Source: Dactylonectria macrodidyma (lineage: Eukaryota; Ascomycota; Sordariomycetes; Hypocreales; Nectriaceae). From it: a DNA stretch of 64,000 nucleotides. The notes beneath the pieces were generated by a model. The model was not told the DNA's origin. It worked only from the letters and a program-made list of their open reading frames with translations, and searched no databases. The stretch spans positions 2,728,001 to 2,792,000 of the forward strand of contig JAGMUV010000003.1 in the NCBI GenBank assembly GCA_020744425.1, read 5' to 3'. Below, one piece after another: positions 1-9,852 of this stretch. Made by a program: the position numbers and the translations under genes. Position 1 is the stretch's first letter. Each line of letters begins with the position of its first letter.

Positions 1-1
1 C

Positions 2-124
2 AGTGTGCAACGACCCTACGACTGCCACCTGAGCACCCAGGCACTCAAGGACCTGGGTATTGACGTCTCGACAAACGACTTCCAGGCTTGGTGGCGGCGG
101 GAGGTTCACGCGTTCCGCAAATAA
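2..124 (+). CDS. C-terminal end of an NAD(P)-dependent reductase, MAT2B/RmlD-like (partial)
   Basis: The window opens inside a coding region whose last 40 codons read to a TAA at 122-124. The tail contains the phrase RPYDCHLSTQALKDLGIDV followed by a Trp-Trp-Arg-Arg stretch. From memory this resembles the end of fungal proteins annotated as the methionine adenosyltransferase regulatory beta subunit or dTDP-4-dehydrorhamnose reductase (RmlD-like, extended short-chain dehydrogenase fold). In that family the Arg-Pro-x-(Asn/Asp) segment lies near the substrate pocket. The Rossmann fold and catalytic residues are outside the window, so the enzyme's activity cannot be judged. The assignment rests only on this tail and is tentative; that it is the end of a coding region is fairly clear. 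Confidence 0.5.
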   Translation, partial: SVQRPYDCHLSTQALKDLGIDVSTNDFQAWWRREVHAFRK

Positions 125-1674
125 GGGGGGACCGACCACCTCGTAGGCACCGCATGTCGCGGGTGCTTATAGAAGTATAGAGGCAGAGAGGAATTGCGCT
201 GGACTCATAGCCAGGCATGTCTTGCCGAGCGAAGCATGCCTGAGCCGTGCTGGAGGTGGGAAATTCAGCCGAGGGGCGCCTCTGTCTTGCGCAAATGGGC
301 AGAGCATCACCAAACCTGATGAAGAAGGCGATGGAGCAAGCCTCGCTAAAGCCGCCGTCGTAGATGGAAAATTGATCATTGACGTATGCTGGCTTGCCAT
401 GTCTTTCCCTAGAGCCCCATCGCCTAAAAGGCTGGAGTATTAGAAAGAAATTGAAAAGTAAACACAGCTATGGAGTGAGTGGTCTTCGACTCATAACAAA
501 TTAAGAAATCAACCCACCGCCGCGCTCTTGGTATCCTGTGCATTGATTGAATTGACGCCTAGCTGATTAGTCCCATCTGATGCTTCCCTTGCACGCGTGC
601 TTCGAAGCTATTGCCCTCTGTCGCTGGATATGGATATGCTGTATGGGCTGATATGCTATATGGGCTAGATGCATTGTTCAGGTAGGTTGGACAATGACGC
701 TTCTGCCTCGGATAGACAACTGGGTGAACCCCCAACCGCATCAGCTAATGTTTTGTAGTGACGCCATGCCACATGCCCGTGTAATCGCCGACACATTCTC
801 TGTCACTTGGTCTGCCAAACGTCACAATCACCGACCGTCAAACCTTGGAGGCACTAATCATAGTAATGAGGAGCAGCATTTAGTCTGTCAGCTTCGAGGC
901 GATCTTCTCTTGCTCAGCAGTGGAATGGATCACCGTGGTTGGGTCCTTTGGGAGGGCGGGGGCTGAGACCTTATGGCACGATTGCGAGCCTTATCTCATG
1001 CCAGAGCTGCCCACCGTGTCGCGATAATACATGCCAATGGATGGAGACACGTCCCTTGATGCTTTTGCCCTTTGGCCCCGTGAAGCCTGATGAGAAGAAA
1101 AGTCCTCGGGTGACAGCCCAACTTGACGGCGGCATGTCCTCGCTCCCGTTTGAGCCGCCGTTCTTTCCTTCTACCTATCTTTGGCCTGCTATCTCCTTCC
1201 TCCTCTTCTCCCTTCGCCCGTCGTCTCCCGCGCTCTCTTTTCTTGTCACTCGCTCTTCTTCTTTTCTTCCAAACCATTTTTGAGCACTCGCAGAGTAAGA
1301 AAAGGGAAGCGCCATGGTTTCTTGAGCCAAACTAGCCCTGGTCGGTCCTTATCCAGCTACGTCATCTATCAGTACGATTCGATCGGAAGCGCCCTGGATC
1401 GCCACATTCAGCAAACCCAAAGATACACAACCCCGGCCTGTCAAACCGACGGTTTGGTGGAGAAAAGAAAGATAACGTTTTGAACCCTGTCGAGGACCTG
1501 CTGGTCGACGCTTCCGAAGCTTTCGCGCGCATCCCCCGGATTTTAGGGGTCAGTTAGAGAGTCTGGAAGTCTGATAGGGCCCGTTTTAGCCTGTTGCAGC
1601 GCCCGTTGGAGCTCGTATCTGCAAGGTACCAGGGACCCGAATAATTGTCTCCGAGATCCCCGATCGCAATCGCA
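125..1674. other. Intergenic region and promoter of the RA-PH gene
   Basis: I see no convincing gene here; the short open frames lack splice signals and family resemblance. About 1140-1270 is strongly pyrimidine-rich (many CT and TC runs). This is a common feature of filamentous fungal promoters just before transcription start and fits control of the gene starting at 1675, with a 5' leader of perhaps 300-400 nt. Confidence 0.5.
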
Positions 1675-4600
1675 ATGGCGTCGATGACGGGAGGGCCCGA
1701 AGTGGCTCCTCTGTCTCTCCGCCAGAAGCGCAACCTGCGCGCACCGGTCCATCCATTGCAGACGCTGCAGTTACAGAATCAGGCGACTGTGCCACAGCAG
1801 CAGGACCAGGGCCATGATTATGATTATGACCATGACCAGATCCAGAATCCGACGCTGCAGCATCAGCAGAGCCAGCAGCAGCTTCAAAACCAGATCCAGA
1901 ACGAAATCCAGGCCACGCTGAAGCCCCCGCCCGTGTCACGATATCGCAGCCTCCGCGGCAAGAGCGTGTCGTCCACCACTCGACGGCGCGCCTTTGATGT
2001 GTACAGCGACGGCAACTTGGCCCCGGGCGATTGCTATCCACAGCTGGATTCGCCAACGCTGTCGACTCGGGCCTCTCGCCGGCGTTCCAAGAGCGTTGCG
2101 TCGCTTGTGCACTCGCCATTGCCTCCTTCACCAGTACTTCATTCGCCCGTACTACAATCGCCAACAGCACCCACCTGGACACCGCCGCCGCCGCCATCTC
2201 GGGGCGTGTCTCCCAATCCCAGCCTCCATCTCAGCGTCAATGATCCCAGCAGTATCAATGATCCTAGCATCATCCATAACCTGAGTGTCCACAGCGATGT
2301 AGGCGGTCTGGGAATTGGAGTGGCTTGTGGTGGTGGGATTCCGACCAGCATCTCAGCGGGTAACCTCCGAAGCAGCAACGCTTCAGGGTCCTACAACCTC
2401 CATCTTGGCGGGTCGGCGCCTAGGGCTGCAGTTGGTGCAGTGGGTATTACAACAGGCAATGAACCCCTGCCGCGCCATCGTGCGTCACTATCGCCCGCTA
2501 GCATGACCCGACTCCAGGCGCCATCACCCGTTCCGCCCCTCCCTCGACCACTTGCCCTGACTCCAAAACCCACCCTCGTTCCAGCTTCAGCCGCTTCATC
2601 TATCGTCGCACCGCCCAGCCGCAATTCTAGCCGCAGCCCTAGCCGCACCCGCAGCCGCACCCGCAGTCGCGACGGCCTCTTCAAGCCGAAGTCCAAGACG
2701 AAAACAAAGTCCAAGTCCAAATCCAGGTTCGCGCCCAGATCCAAGTCCATCGCCAAGTCTGTTGCCAAGTCTGTCGCCAAGTCCCCTGCGCCTCCTCCTA
2801 CTCCTTCGACCGCCCCGTCTCCCGACGAAGAAGTTGCTCGTCGCAGAGCTTTCAACCTCCGTTCCTTTCTCTCCAACGGAGACTCCTCCAGTCGTGCCGC
2901 CCAGCTCGAGCGCGACAACGCCGAGCGCAACAGGGACGAGGAGCAGGAAGCCGAACGTTGGGCTGCCGAAGTCGCCCGCCTCGAGGCCGAGACTGATCGA
3001 ATCATTGCCGAGCAGAAGAAGCGCGACACTGCTCGTTCTCGCGCCCTCGCTACCCCCCCGCCCAAGCTTGCCAAGTACCTCCTCCTCGACAAATTTTCTT
3101 TCCTGTCTCGTGGCAGGCGATCGAATGCTACGAATAGCCAAACCGGAACACCAAGCCCCAAGGCACCCACCGTTTTCTCTCTCGAATATAGTCGTAGTCG
3201 TGCCAGCAGCATTGAGGAGATCGACGAGTCTTCGTCGTGCGACGAGATGAGTTTTATACAACCAGGCGGTAGGGGTATTGTTCCCCAACACGATGCGCCT
3301 GCCTCTGCCAGCAACGGGGGCGAACGAGTAAGTTCCCAAAGAACACCATACGAGCGGCATACTGTTCTTGTTCTAATTACACCCAGCGCGTGACGGTGCG
3401 ATGCTTGTCCTCAACCATCAATCTCCCCATAACACCGGATACTTCTCCCGTCGATGTTCTATACTCCACGGCCAATCTCACTTCTCACAATATTGATCCC
3501 AAGACCAGCGTCATTATTGAGTGCTACGTTGATCTGGGCCTCGAGCGCCGCCTCCGTCGTTACGAGCGCATCCGCGATGTCATGAATTCATGGGACCGCG
3601 ATCAGCAAAACACGCTGCTTGTGCTCACAGTCGACATCTCCGAAAACGACACTGATGCAGACCTTGACATCAATTCCGTCCCCCGCACGCCCAACCCTCC
3701 CCCTGGCTTTACCCTACAGCTCTACCATTCTTCCCGTCCTGGCAAGTGGAACAAGCGCTGGATTACCCTTCTTGAGACGGGTCAGATGTTCTCTGCCAAG
3801 AAGCCTGAGGCTAAGGTTTCGGACAAGGACAGCCATGTCCTTTGCCACTTGTCTGATTTCGATATTTACACACCCCGAGAGAGCGAGGTCAAGCGCCACC
3901 TAAAGGCTCCCCGCCGCTTCTGCTACGCAGTCAAGAGCCAGCAAAAGACCTTTGTCTTCCCCAATGGAGAGAACTTTGTTCACTTTTTCTGTGCCGAGGA
4001 TGCCCAGCTCGCCCAGCGATTCCACGAACTCGTCCAACACTGGCGCAGCTGGTATCTAGTCACCAAGCAGGTCGACTTCGAGAAGAAGCCGAAACCTTAT
4101 GAGAGAGTAGTATCCGACAAGCCACCCCGGATTTCTCATGGCTCGCTCCCAGTGAATAAGGGCAACCTCCCTAAGTCTACCAGCACAGTTACCAACGGCT
4201 CTCATCGCCTCAAGGTCTCGGTCGACGAGTCCCCATACACCATTGGTGACTTCCAGCCCCTGATTGATCTAAACCGGTTCGACAAGCCCATCGAGGACTT
4301 CGGCAAGGACTTCGAGGTCGTTCCCCCACCGCCAAAGCCCAAACCTGTGTCCCAGAAGCCCAAGGTCCTGACCAAACACTCATCTCACGGATCACCGACC
4401 CCGCAGACCCCTCAGAGCGATAAGCAATTTTCTCCTGGTGGCTTGCTGGGCAACGGCTATGAGAAGAAGCGAATGCAGGCCGAGCAGGCCGAGCGAGCCG
4501 AGCGAGCCGAGCGAGCTTCCAATGGCTCTCAGGTGCAACATGACGGACCCTTTACCGACGCTCCATCCTTGATCAACGGCCTCGTCACGTCACCCGTCTC

Positions 4601-5243
4601 TCCACCTCGAGAGAAGAAACCCGAGGTCCGGCCTTGGCTGCCTTCAGCCTCGGAACACTCAGCCCGTTCCCGCAGCAAATCGATTCACTCTGCGCAGCGG
4701 ACACCCATGGTGGACAACAACATTATCACTGTCAACCCTATCATTGCTGGCAACGCGGCCAGCATGAAGCAGAAGCCGCAACCTCTCGTCAACCTAACCA
4801 ACAGCTTCCCGGAGCCTCCGCGTTGGCGCGAGAGCCAGGGCGGCGCTCCCAAAGGGCCCACCTCTAACGGCCCGCTCATCAACTTCGCCACCGGTGGACC
4901 GCCTAGCATGAACCCTATCGGCCCAGGCCTCATCCGTTCCAGCACCCGCAGCGGCGCACGCGGCAACGCGAGCAAGCCTCCGCTGTCCGGTTCCGTCACA
5001 CTCAACTCCATTAGCACCACCCAGACCCCCAACAACAGCCGGCCCCGGAGTCGCTCCACCGCCGGCTTGCAGCCACCGACAAGCCGGATCCCCGCCCCTC
5101 CGGTGCCTCCACTGCCGAACCGCTCCGTCCGCCGCGAGAAGACGCAGCCGATCGAGGCCACTCGCGGTCGCGACCCTCGCCCTCGGGAGCCTCTTATCAA
5201 CCGGGCTGGCACCTCTGGCCTACCTAGCATGTCGCGATACTAG
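1675..5243 (+). CDS. RA-PH domain protein (Ras-association plus pleckstrin homology), large proline/serine-rich
   Basis: Two exons, 1675-3327 and 3387-5243, joined across a 59-bp intron (GTAAGT...CCCAG) in phase 0, give about 1169 aa. An in-frame TTG lies ten codons upstream, but the first ATG is at 1675. Residues 1-550 look disordered: a Gln/Asp-rich stretch, Pro/Ser-rich runs, an Arg-Ser segment and Lys-Ser repeats, then a charged helix rich in Glu and Arg (about 415-455). Directly after the intron come a ubiquitin-like Ras-association fold (about 552-640) and a PH domain (about 660-790; motifs SRPGKWNKRWITLLETGQM and FVFPNGENFVHFFCAED). The C-terminal third is again proline-rich. The tandem RA-PH order is that of RIAM/lamellipodin/MIG-10 and Grb7 proteins, which link small GTPases and phosphoinositides to cortical actin. 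A role in polarised growth or the cortex is inference. Confidence 0.85.
4479..4516 (+). repeat. 9-bp coding microsatellite in the RA-PH gene
   Basis: About four units of GCCGAGCGA (the first imperfect) encode a run of Ala-Glu-Gln/Arg triplets inside the disordered C-terminal part of the RA-PH protein. The units keep frame, so copy-number change would lengthen or shorten the protein without a frameshift. Confidence 0.7.
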
Positions 5244-5935
5244 TCAGAGAGGGCTTAAGCCCCCTTAATTCGAAACGAGACCAAGACAGCTTTCCGTTAC
5301 GAGGTCATGCAATTCATGCTCAGGATTCTTGGATATTCCAAAACTTCATTTCCCCCATTTTACCCCGGTCATTATTATTCGTTGACGGAAATGAGTCCAT
5401 GCGGCTTTCGACCAAATCAAAGGTGTTTTGGTGTGTGATGGCGGCGATTATGCGCCACCAGGACGTGGCGTGACATTAAGGGGCGGGCATGTGGTGTTGG
5501 AGTGTAGAACTAACTACCCAAGGTCTTCATCTTTGGGCTGTGATTATTATTCCCTTCTTCTCATTCATCGTGTTTTTATTTCTTTTTCTTTTCTTTTCTT
5601 TTCTTTATTTCGCCTGTTGGCATGGATTCCGTTACTTTTTGGGCAACAGTGATTTGTCCCGTGTGACTACAGCGATTTGAACAGACCCTAATTGTCAATG
5701 TATGGACGCGGAACAGAGAAACAATGTCTTTTCCTTGGCTGCGTTATCATTTGGATGAAATGTACTTTGGCTTAGTCATGTGGCTCAATTTATCTCGAGG
5801 TATCTCTATTTTCTCGTAACTTCATGTCGCATGGGCTGTGCCACTTATGAGACTATATCATGTCTCCTTCGATTCATTTCTTTGAGATCTGGGCCTTGAC
5901 ATTTTTGGTGAAATTGATTTGGGTTACTTGGTGAT
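5244..5935. other. Convergent 3' flanks of the RA-PH gene and FPPS
   Basis: Two genes end tail to tail here. The stretch holds AT-rich and T-rich sequence (about 5520-5660) that could supply 3'-end signals on both strands. I see no additional gene. Confidence 0.5.
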
Positions 5936-7059
5936 TTACTTGGTGCGCTTGTAAATCTTGGCCAGGAAGGCTTCGAAAACGGACTTCTTGAGACCCTCAC
6001 TCTCATCAATGTTGTCGATGCGTGCGCGGATGTCGACAACAAATTTCTCCTCATATTCGAGATAGAGCTGCTTCAGGTTGAGCTCATCGTAGAGCTGCTT
6101 GATAACCTTCTCCTTGGCATCGTCCTTGCGGCCGTAGTTCTCTGCGAGGACCTTGCGCTGCTCGGGAGTGACAATAGCAAGGGCCTGGTTCACAAGCCAG
6201 GAGCACTTATTGTCCTTGATATCGGTACCAATCTTGCCAATGAACTCGGGGTCTCCAAAGTTGTCAAGGTAGTCGTCCTGGATCTGGAAGTACTCGCCAA
6301 GGGGGATGAGAATGTCCTCGGCCTGCTTGAGATTCTTGGGGGTAGCGAGGTTCAGCTGGTGGAGGGCGAGGGCGACCGGGAGGTAGAAGGAGTAGTAGGC
6401 GGTCTTGTAGATGACAATGAAGCTATACTTCTCAAGGGAGAAGTTGTCGAGGTCGACACGGTCCTCGGGGGCGGTGATGAGATCGCAGAGCTGACCCATC
6501 TCGGTTTGGAAAGTGGTCTCGTGGAAGAGCTCAATGAGGTCGACATAGGCGGGGTGGGTCTTGAAGTACTTCTTGAGGAGAGTATAGATGGCGGCCTCAA
6601 GCATGAAAGCATCATTGATAGCGATCATGCCAACACCGTCCTGGCGGTACCAGCAGGGCTGACCGCGACGGGTGATGCTGCTGTCCATGATATCATCGGA
6701 GACGAGGAAGAAGGCTTGGAGCAGCTCGGTCATCCAGCCGAGGGTGGCGGCGTGGAAGTACTCGTCTTCGGAGAGAGACTTTCCAAGGAGGAGGGAGACG
6801 GAATCGGGGACGGACATGCCGCGGTTGCATTTGCCGCCGAGAGGGTTGACCTCGAGGTTCTATCAGGACGCAAGGGGGTTAGTTGGGAAGTGAACATGGC
6901 AGAAAGCTGCAATTGAGGGACAGCGCTGTAGAAGCTTACCTTCTTGTACCACTCAAGCTGCTCCTGGGGCAGCTTGTAGGAGCGGGCATGGTCGAGAAGG
7001 GCTTCCTCAAGCTTGGGGTAGACCGACTCGAACTCCTTGAGAGTAGTGTTTTGCACCAT
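5936..7059 (-). CDS. ERG20: Farnesyl diphosphate synthase
   Basis: Minus strand, exons 7059-6940 and 6859-5936 with an 80-bp intron (GTAAGC...GATAG, phase 0), giving 347 aa, the usual fungal length. It makes geranyl and then farnesyl diphosphate from IPP and DMAPP in the mevalonate pathway, feeding sterols, ubiquinone, dolichol and protein prenylation; cytosolic or peroxisomal. Both Mg-binding aspartate-rich motifs are intact: DDIMD at 95-99 and DDYLD at 235-239. Two Phe residues lie 4-5 positions before the first motif ([14 protein letters not shown]), the chain-length setting typical of FPP rather than GGPP synthases. The [15 protein letters not shown] segment and the basic C-terminus (KIYKRTK) are also family hallmarks. 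The start at 7059 fits the family N-terminus, and the leader is purine-rich on the plus strand. It is tail-to-tail with the RA-PH gene. Confidence 0.97.
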
Positions 7060-7431
7060 GATTGCAAGTTTGGGGAGAATTGAGGAGGGGAAGAGGAGAA
7101 GCTGGCAGATGGAGATATTGGAGACTTTGGGGGGAGGGGAGAAGAGAGGAATCAAGAGAATAAAGAGGGAAGGAGACGAGATGCGAAAGGTCGGGATTTA
7201 ATTAACAATGGGTTCGGGAAGGAGCTTGCTGCACGATAATTGCCTGGGTTGCTGGGCGCGCAACGCCGTTGCCCGCCGTCGGGTTGCTAGCGAGGAGCGA
7301 CCCTGCCCCTCTTTCCCCTTTAGGCCGTTTTGGGGGTTTTGTGGCGGGGTCATCCGTTGTGCAGCTCGGTGAGGTCGAAAACTGATAGAGCGGGCAGGAG
7401 CGGCAAAGATCCGGGAGAATAGCAGTTGGCT

Positions 7432-7680
7432 GGAGGGCAAGGGGGGGGGAAGAAATACACCACACACCATAAAGCATTACGATACTTTATGCCCTTAGTA
7501 TTAATTTAACAAATTTAACATAAAATGCTAATTTATGTCTACTTTTTCTTTACTTTATGGTACTTTTTATGAATATTTTATATCTTAGTTTAATTATAAT
7601 TTATCTACTAATATCTGCTTATTCCTTAATAGCTGTTCTTAATGTGTGCGGTGTTTTCCTTCCCTAGGAGGGAGGGCAAG
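7432..7680. mobile_element. Possible AT-rich MITE with imperfect inverted ends
   Basis: The segment 7484-7640 is abruptly AT-rich between GC-rich flanks. Its edges form imperfect inverted repeats: 7447-7470 (GAAGAAATACACCACACACC core) and 7641-7664 (GTGTGCGGTGTTTTCCTTC core), about 17 of 22 positions complementary. A 10-bp direct repeat, GGAGGGCAAG, lies outside them at 7432-7441 and 7671-7680 and could be a target-site duplication. There is no coding capacity. It sits about 375 bp upstream of the FPPS start. It could equally be a mutation-decayed spacer, so the call is tentative. Confidence 0.4.
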
Positions 7681-7760
7681 AGCGAGACGCCTAGGCGGTC
7701 AGGGTGGCAGTTACAGGCACACGACGGCCATTGGTCGGCATGGGCCATCCCAACAACTCG

Positions 7761-8060
7761 CTAACCCTTTTTGGACACCCACCTTACACCAATATCCTCA
7801 GGTCTCTCGTGAAGAGTGCCCAAGGAACTTTCAATTGCTTTCATCTTGCCCTCATAGTACTTATCAAAATCTCCAACAGTGCTATTAATTACTGTCGACA
7901 TGTCCTGTACCAGTAATCGGGTTTGAAACGTCTTGCGAAGTTCATCTGTCATCCTTCGAATCCCACTGCACAATCTCACAATCTCTGCAACCTGAATCAC
8001 TTATCTCCTCAACTCCTCGAACCTCGTATTCGTACATCCATCCCATCCAGCCACTGGCCG
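7761..8060 (-). pseudogene. Possible decayed member of the small Cys-x-x-Cys gene cluster
   Basis: On the minus strand one frame (about 8058-7966) reads a short stretch ending in Gly-Cys-Arg-Asp-Cys-Glu, echoing the Cys-x-x-Cys-Gln ends of the first exons of the two neighbours at 8590 and 9852. A second frame (8000-7761) then reads 79 codons of protein-like sequence (for example TVGDFDKYYEGKMKAIESSL) to a TAG. The frames do not join through an obvious intron and no clear ATG-led exon precedes them. I read this as a relic or a gene whose model I could not complete. Coding potential is plausible, function unknown. Confidence 0.3.
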
Positions 8061-8140
8061 TCTTGCTACAAGTGGGATAGGTAAGTTACCAGCTCACATT
8101 ATTTCAGTTGCAACAATCGCTACTGCGGCCTGTCGCAAAG

Positions 8141-8590
8141 CTACTTCCTTGTGCGCCACCTCTTGAACGCTTCGCCAACAATCCAATCAACCTCGTCGTA
8201 CCAACTAGGATCGTTCTCTTTCACGACATCAAGCGCCTCCAGCAGTTGCTGCTCCGATGCCCCGTCCCTTAACATATCTACGACACAGCCGGTGTTGACG
8301 CTCTTTTTGCATAGACCAAAGACAAGGAGCTCTACAGAATCAATTTGGTACAGTCGCTGATGCGTCGGAATCGCGTCTTCGCCTTTCTTGTGCTAGGTCG
8401 ATACGAGTTTCCTTAGCTTTCACAGTCGAGTAGATTCCCGACTCTTCCCCAGCTGCTTCAAGGAAGTCCGTTTCTCGCTGCGTACCTGGCAAGCTTCACA
8501 TGCAGTTCCGATTTTATTGACCCATTCGCTACACGCCCAGGAGCCCCAACGATGGTTGCATGGCCAACGCGTAATCTGTGGGCGAGACAT
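8141..8590 (-). CDS. Small cysteine-rich hypothetical protein, two exons (118 aa)
   Basis: Exon 1 is 8590-8486 (ATG to ...CEACQ) and exon 2 is 8392-8141. The 93-bp intron runs GTACGC...CCTAG in phase 0 after Gln35. The N-terminal exon (MSRPQITRWPCNHRWGSWAC, then CEACQ) places cysteines at 11, 20, 31 and 34 with a Cys-x-x-Cys pair, like a small zinc-binding knuckle. Exon 2 is a charged, helical-looking tail ending FKRWRTRK. No signal peptide or membrane segment is visible, so it is probably intracellular. I do not recognise a named family. The architecture (short Cys exon, phase-0 junction after Cys-x-x-Cys-Gln, alpha-helical second exon) matches the next gene at 9348-9852, which suggests a tandem family. 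The clean frame through both exons supports a real gene; expression is unknown. Confidence 0.55.
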
Positions 8591-8702
8591 ATCTTTCGGA
8601 AAATCATGTAGGGTTCTGTTGATGAAACCTATGGTGCAAAAATATTACTTAAGTCTGTAGGAATTGCATGAGCAGGCATGGGCTGCATAAACCATCGACA
8701 TC

Positions 8703-9095
8703 TTATACATGGCGCCCAATATGGTCTATCTCTAAAATGTGAAGTGATTCGGGCTGCACAAGGCAAATTGGCACCGAGAAATCGACTGACGTGCTGTCCG
8801 TGAGACGCGAATATTCCTCACAGAGCGGTTTATCGTGATACAGGCAGAGTTGGCTCGCAACCAACCAAAAACCGCTCACCTCTATAGTTAAGCGACTCCA
8901 AAACTCGATCCCGTGCCATAATAGTCCCCTCTCACCGATACTCTGACGCAGATTTGCCAGTGATTCGCTGTAAGAGCCCATGCCATGCCAGCTGAGCAGC
9001 CATGAAGACGGTTCTTGTGACATCATCCCGAGTCTTTCCCGAGTCTTGGCCAGTCTGCGAGCAACTGATGTGGACGTAACTCTATTGGGGGTCAT
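8703..9095 (-). CDS. Uncertain 130-aa open frame between two small Cys-rich genes
   Basis: An uninterrupted ATG-led frame on the minus strand, in the same direction as its two small-gene neighbours. It has no recognisable domain, no signal peptide and no Cys-x-x-Cys exon. Possible GT donors occur inside it, so the real structure could differ. It may be chance, or part of a decayed gene of the cluster. Confidence 0.2.
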   Translation of the reverse strand: MTPNRVTSTSVARRLAKTRERLGMMSQEPSSWLLSWHGMGSYSESLANLRQSIGERGLLWHGIEFWSRLTIEVSGFWLVASQLCLYHDKPLCEEYSRLTDSTSVDFSVPICLVQPESLHILEIDHIGRHV

Positions 9096-9347
9096 GGAGT
9101 AGGAAAGCGTGGAACATACACAGAAGAGTTAGTTTCGATCCCCTCAATGAAAACGATTCGGGGTAGTGTATGTAGGTTGCGTTTCCAAGCAAGTGTTCTA
9201 CCAAACTGTGAGCGTGAACCGATCAAACGATGCGATCACCAGACACTCCTCCCAAAAAACTATCGACAATCTTCAAAGGATCATAGCTACAAGCCTTAAG
9301 AATACCCAACCGTTATGAATGACGTCCGCCCGGTTCTCGTCGCTTAT

Positions 9348-9852
9348 CTACCTATCTTGCTCCTCTTTCTGCCACTTCTCGAGCCGTTCTGCCAGATCCA
9401 AGGGTGTCCACTGCTGAGGACCCTTGTCCCGTGCCTTTTCCAGCTCATCGCAGACTTTGTTGTAGATGCCCATGAAATTACGACATATATACTCGAGTGC
9501 TGTGTCGAGCAGGTTGTCCACGTGGACCTCCTTCGCCTTCGCAATGTGCTCGTTAACACGTTCGTATGTAATTCCATCCGTTTCTGTGTACATCTCCAAT
9601 AGGTATCGCACAAAATTCTCGTGTACCTCGGCCGCTGTCATTTCGTCACCGCAGATTTCTCTTCGGACGGACTAGATAGATGAGGCTGTCAGGACGGGAT
9701 GGCCGAACTTAGCTGCGGCTCGGGGGTACCAATGATCTCACCTGACAGTCGACACAGGCGCTTCGGTTGAGAAACACGTAGTTGGGGCATTTGACTACTG
9801 GTGACCAGCACTGAATGCATGGAAAGAGCCTCACCGGGCTGTTGGAACTCAT
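9348..9852 (-). CDS. Small cysteine-rich hypothetical protein, two exons (144 aa)
   Basis: Exon 1 is 9852-9742 and exon 2 is 9671-9348, with a 70-bp intron (GTGAGA...ATCTAG) in phase 0 after Gln37. Exon 1 has cysteines at 12, 15, 22, 33 and 36 (CIQCW, KCPNY, ACVDCQ), a likely zinc-knuckle. Exon 2 starts with another Cys (REICGDE) and continues as a long charged helical region rich in Glu/Lys (for example VHENFVRYLLEMYTE). No signal peptide is visible. The splice position directly after Cys-x-x-Cys-Gln is identical to that in the gene at 8141-8590, the main evidence that the two are relatives despite weak sequence similarity. The function is not recognisable; a DNA- or protein-binding role for the Cys module would be a guess. 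Confidence 0.55.

Noticed and set aside
1996..3360. Long open frames on the minus strand opposite the RA-PH gene (up to 307 codons)
   Set aside because: They are composition shadows of the Ser/Arg/Pro-rich plus-strand exon; no domain or splice signals, and the plus frame has RA and PH domains.
6359..6916. 185-codon plus-strand frame rich in Glu/Gly/Val opposite FPPS
   Set aside because: It is antisense to conserved FPP synthase exons and has the composition expected from a mirrored coding strand.
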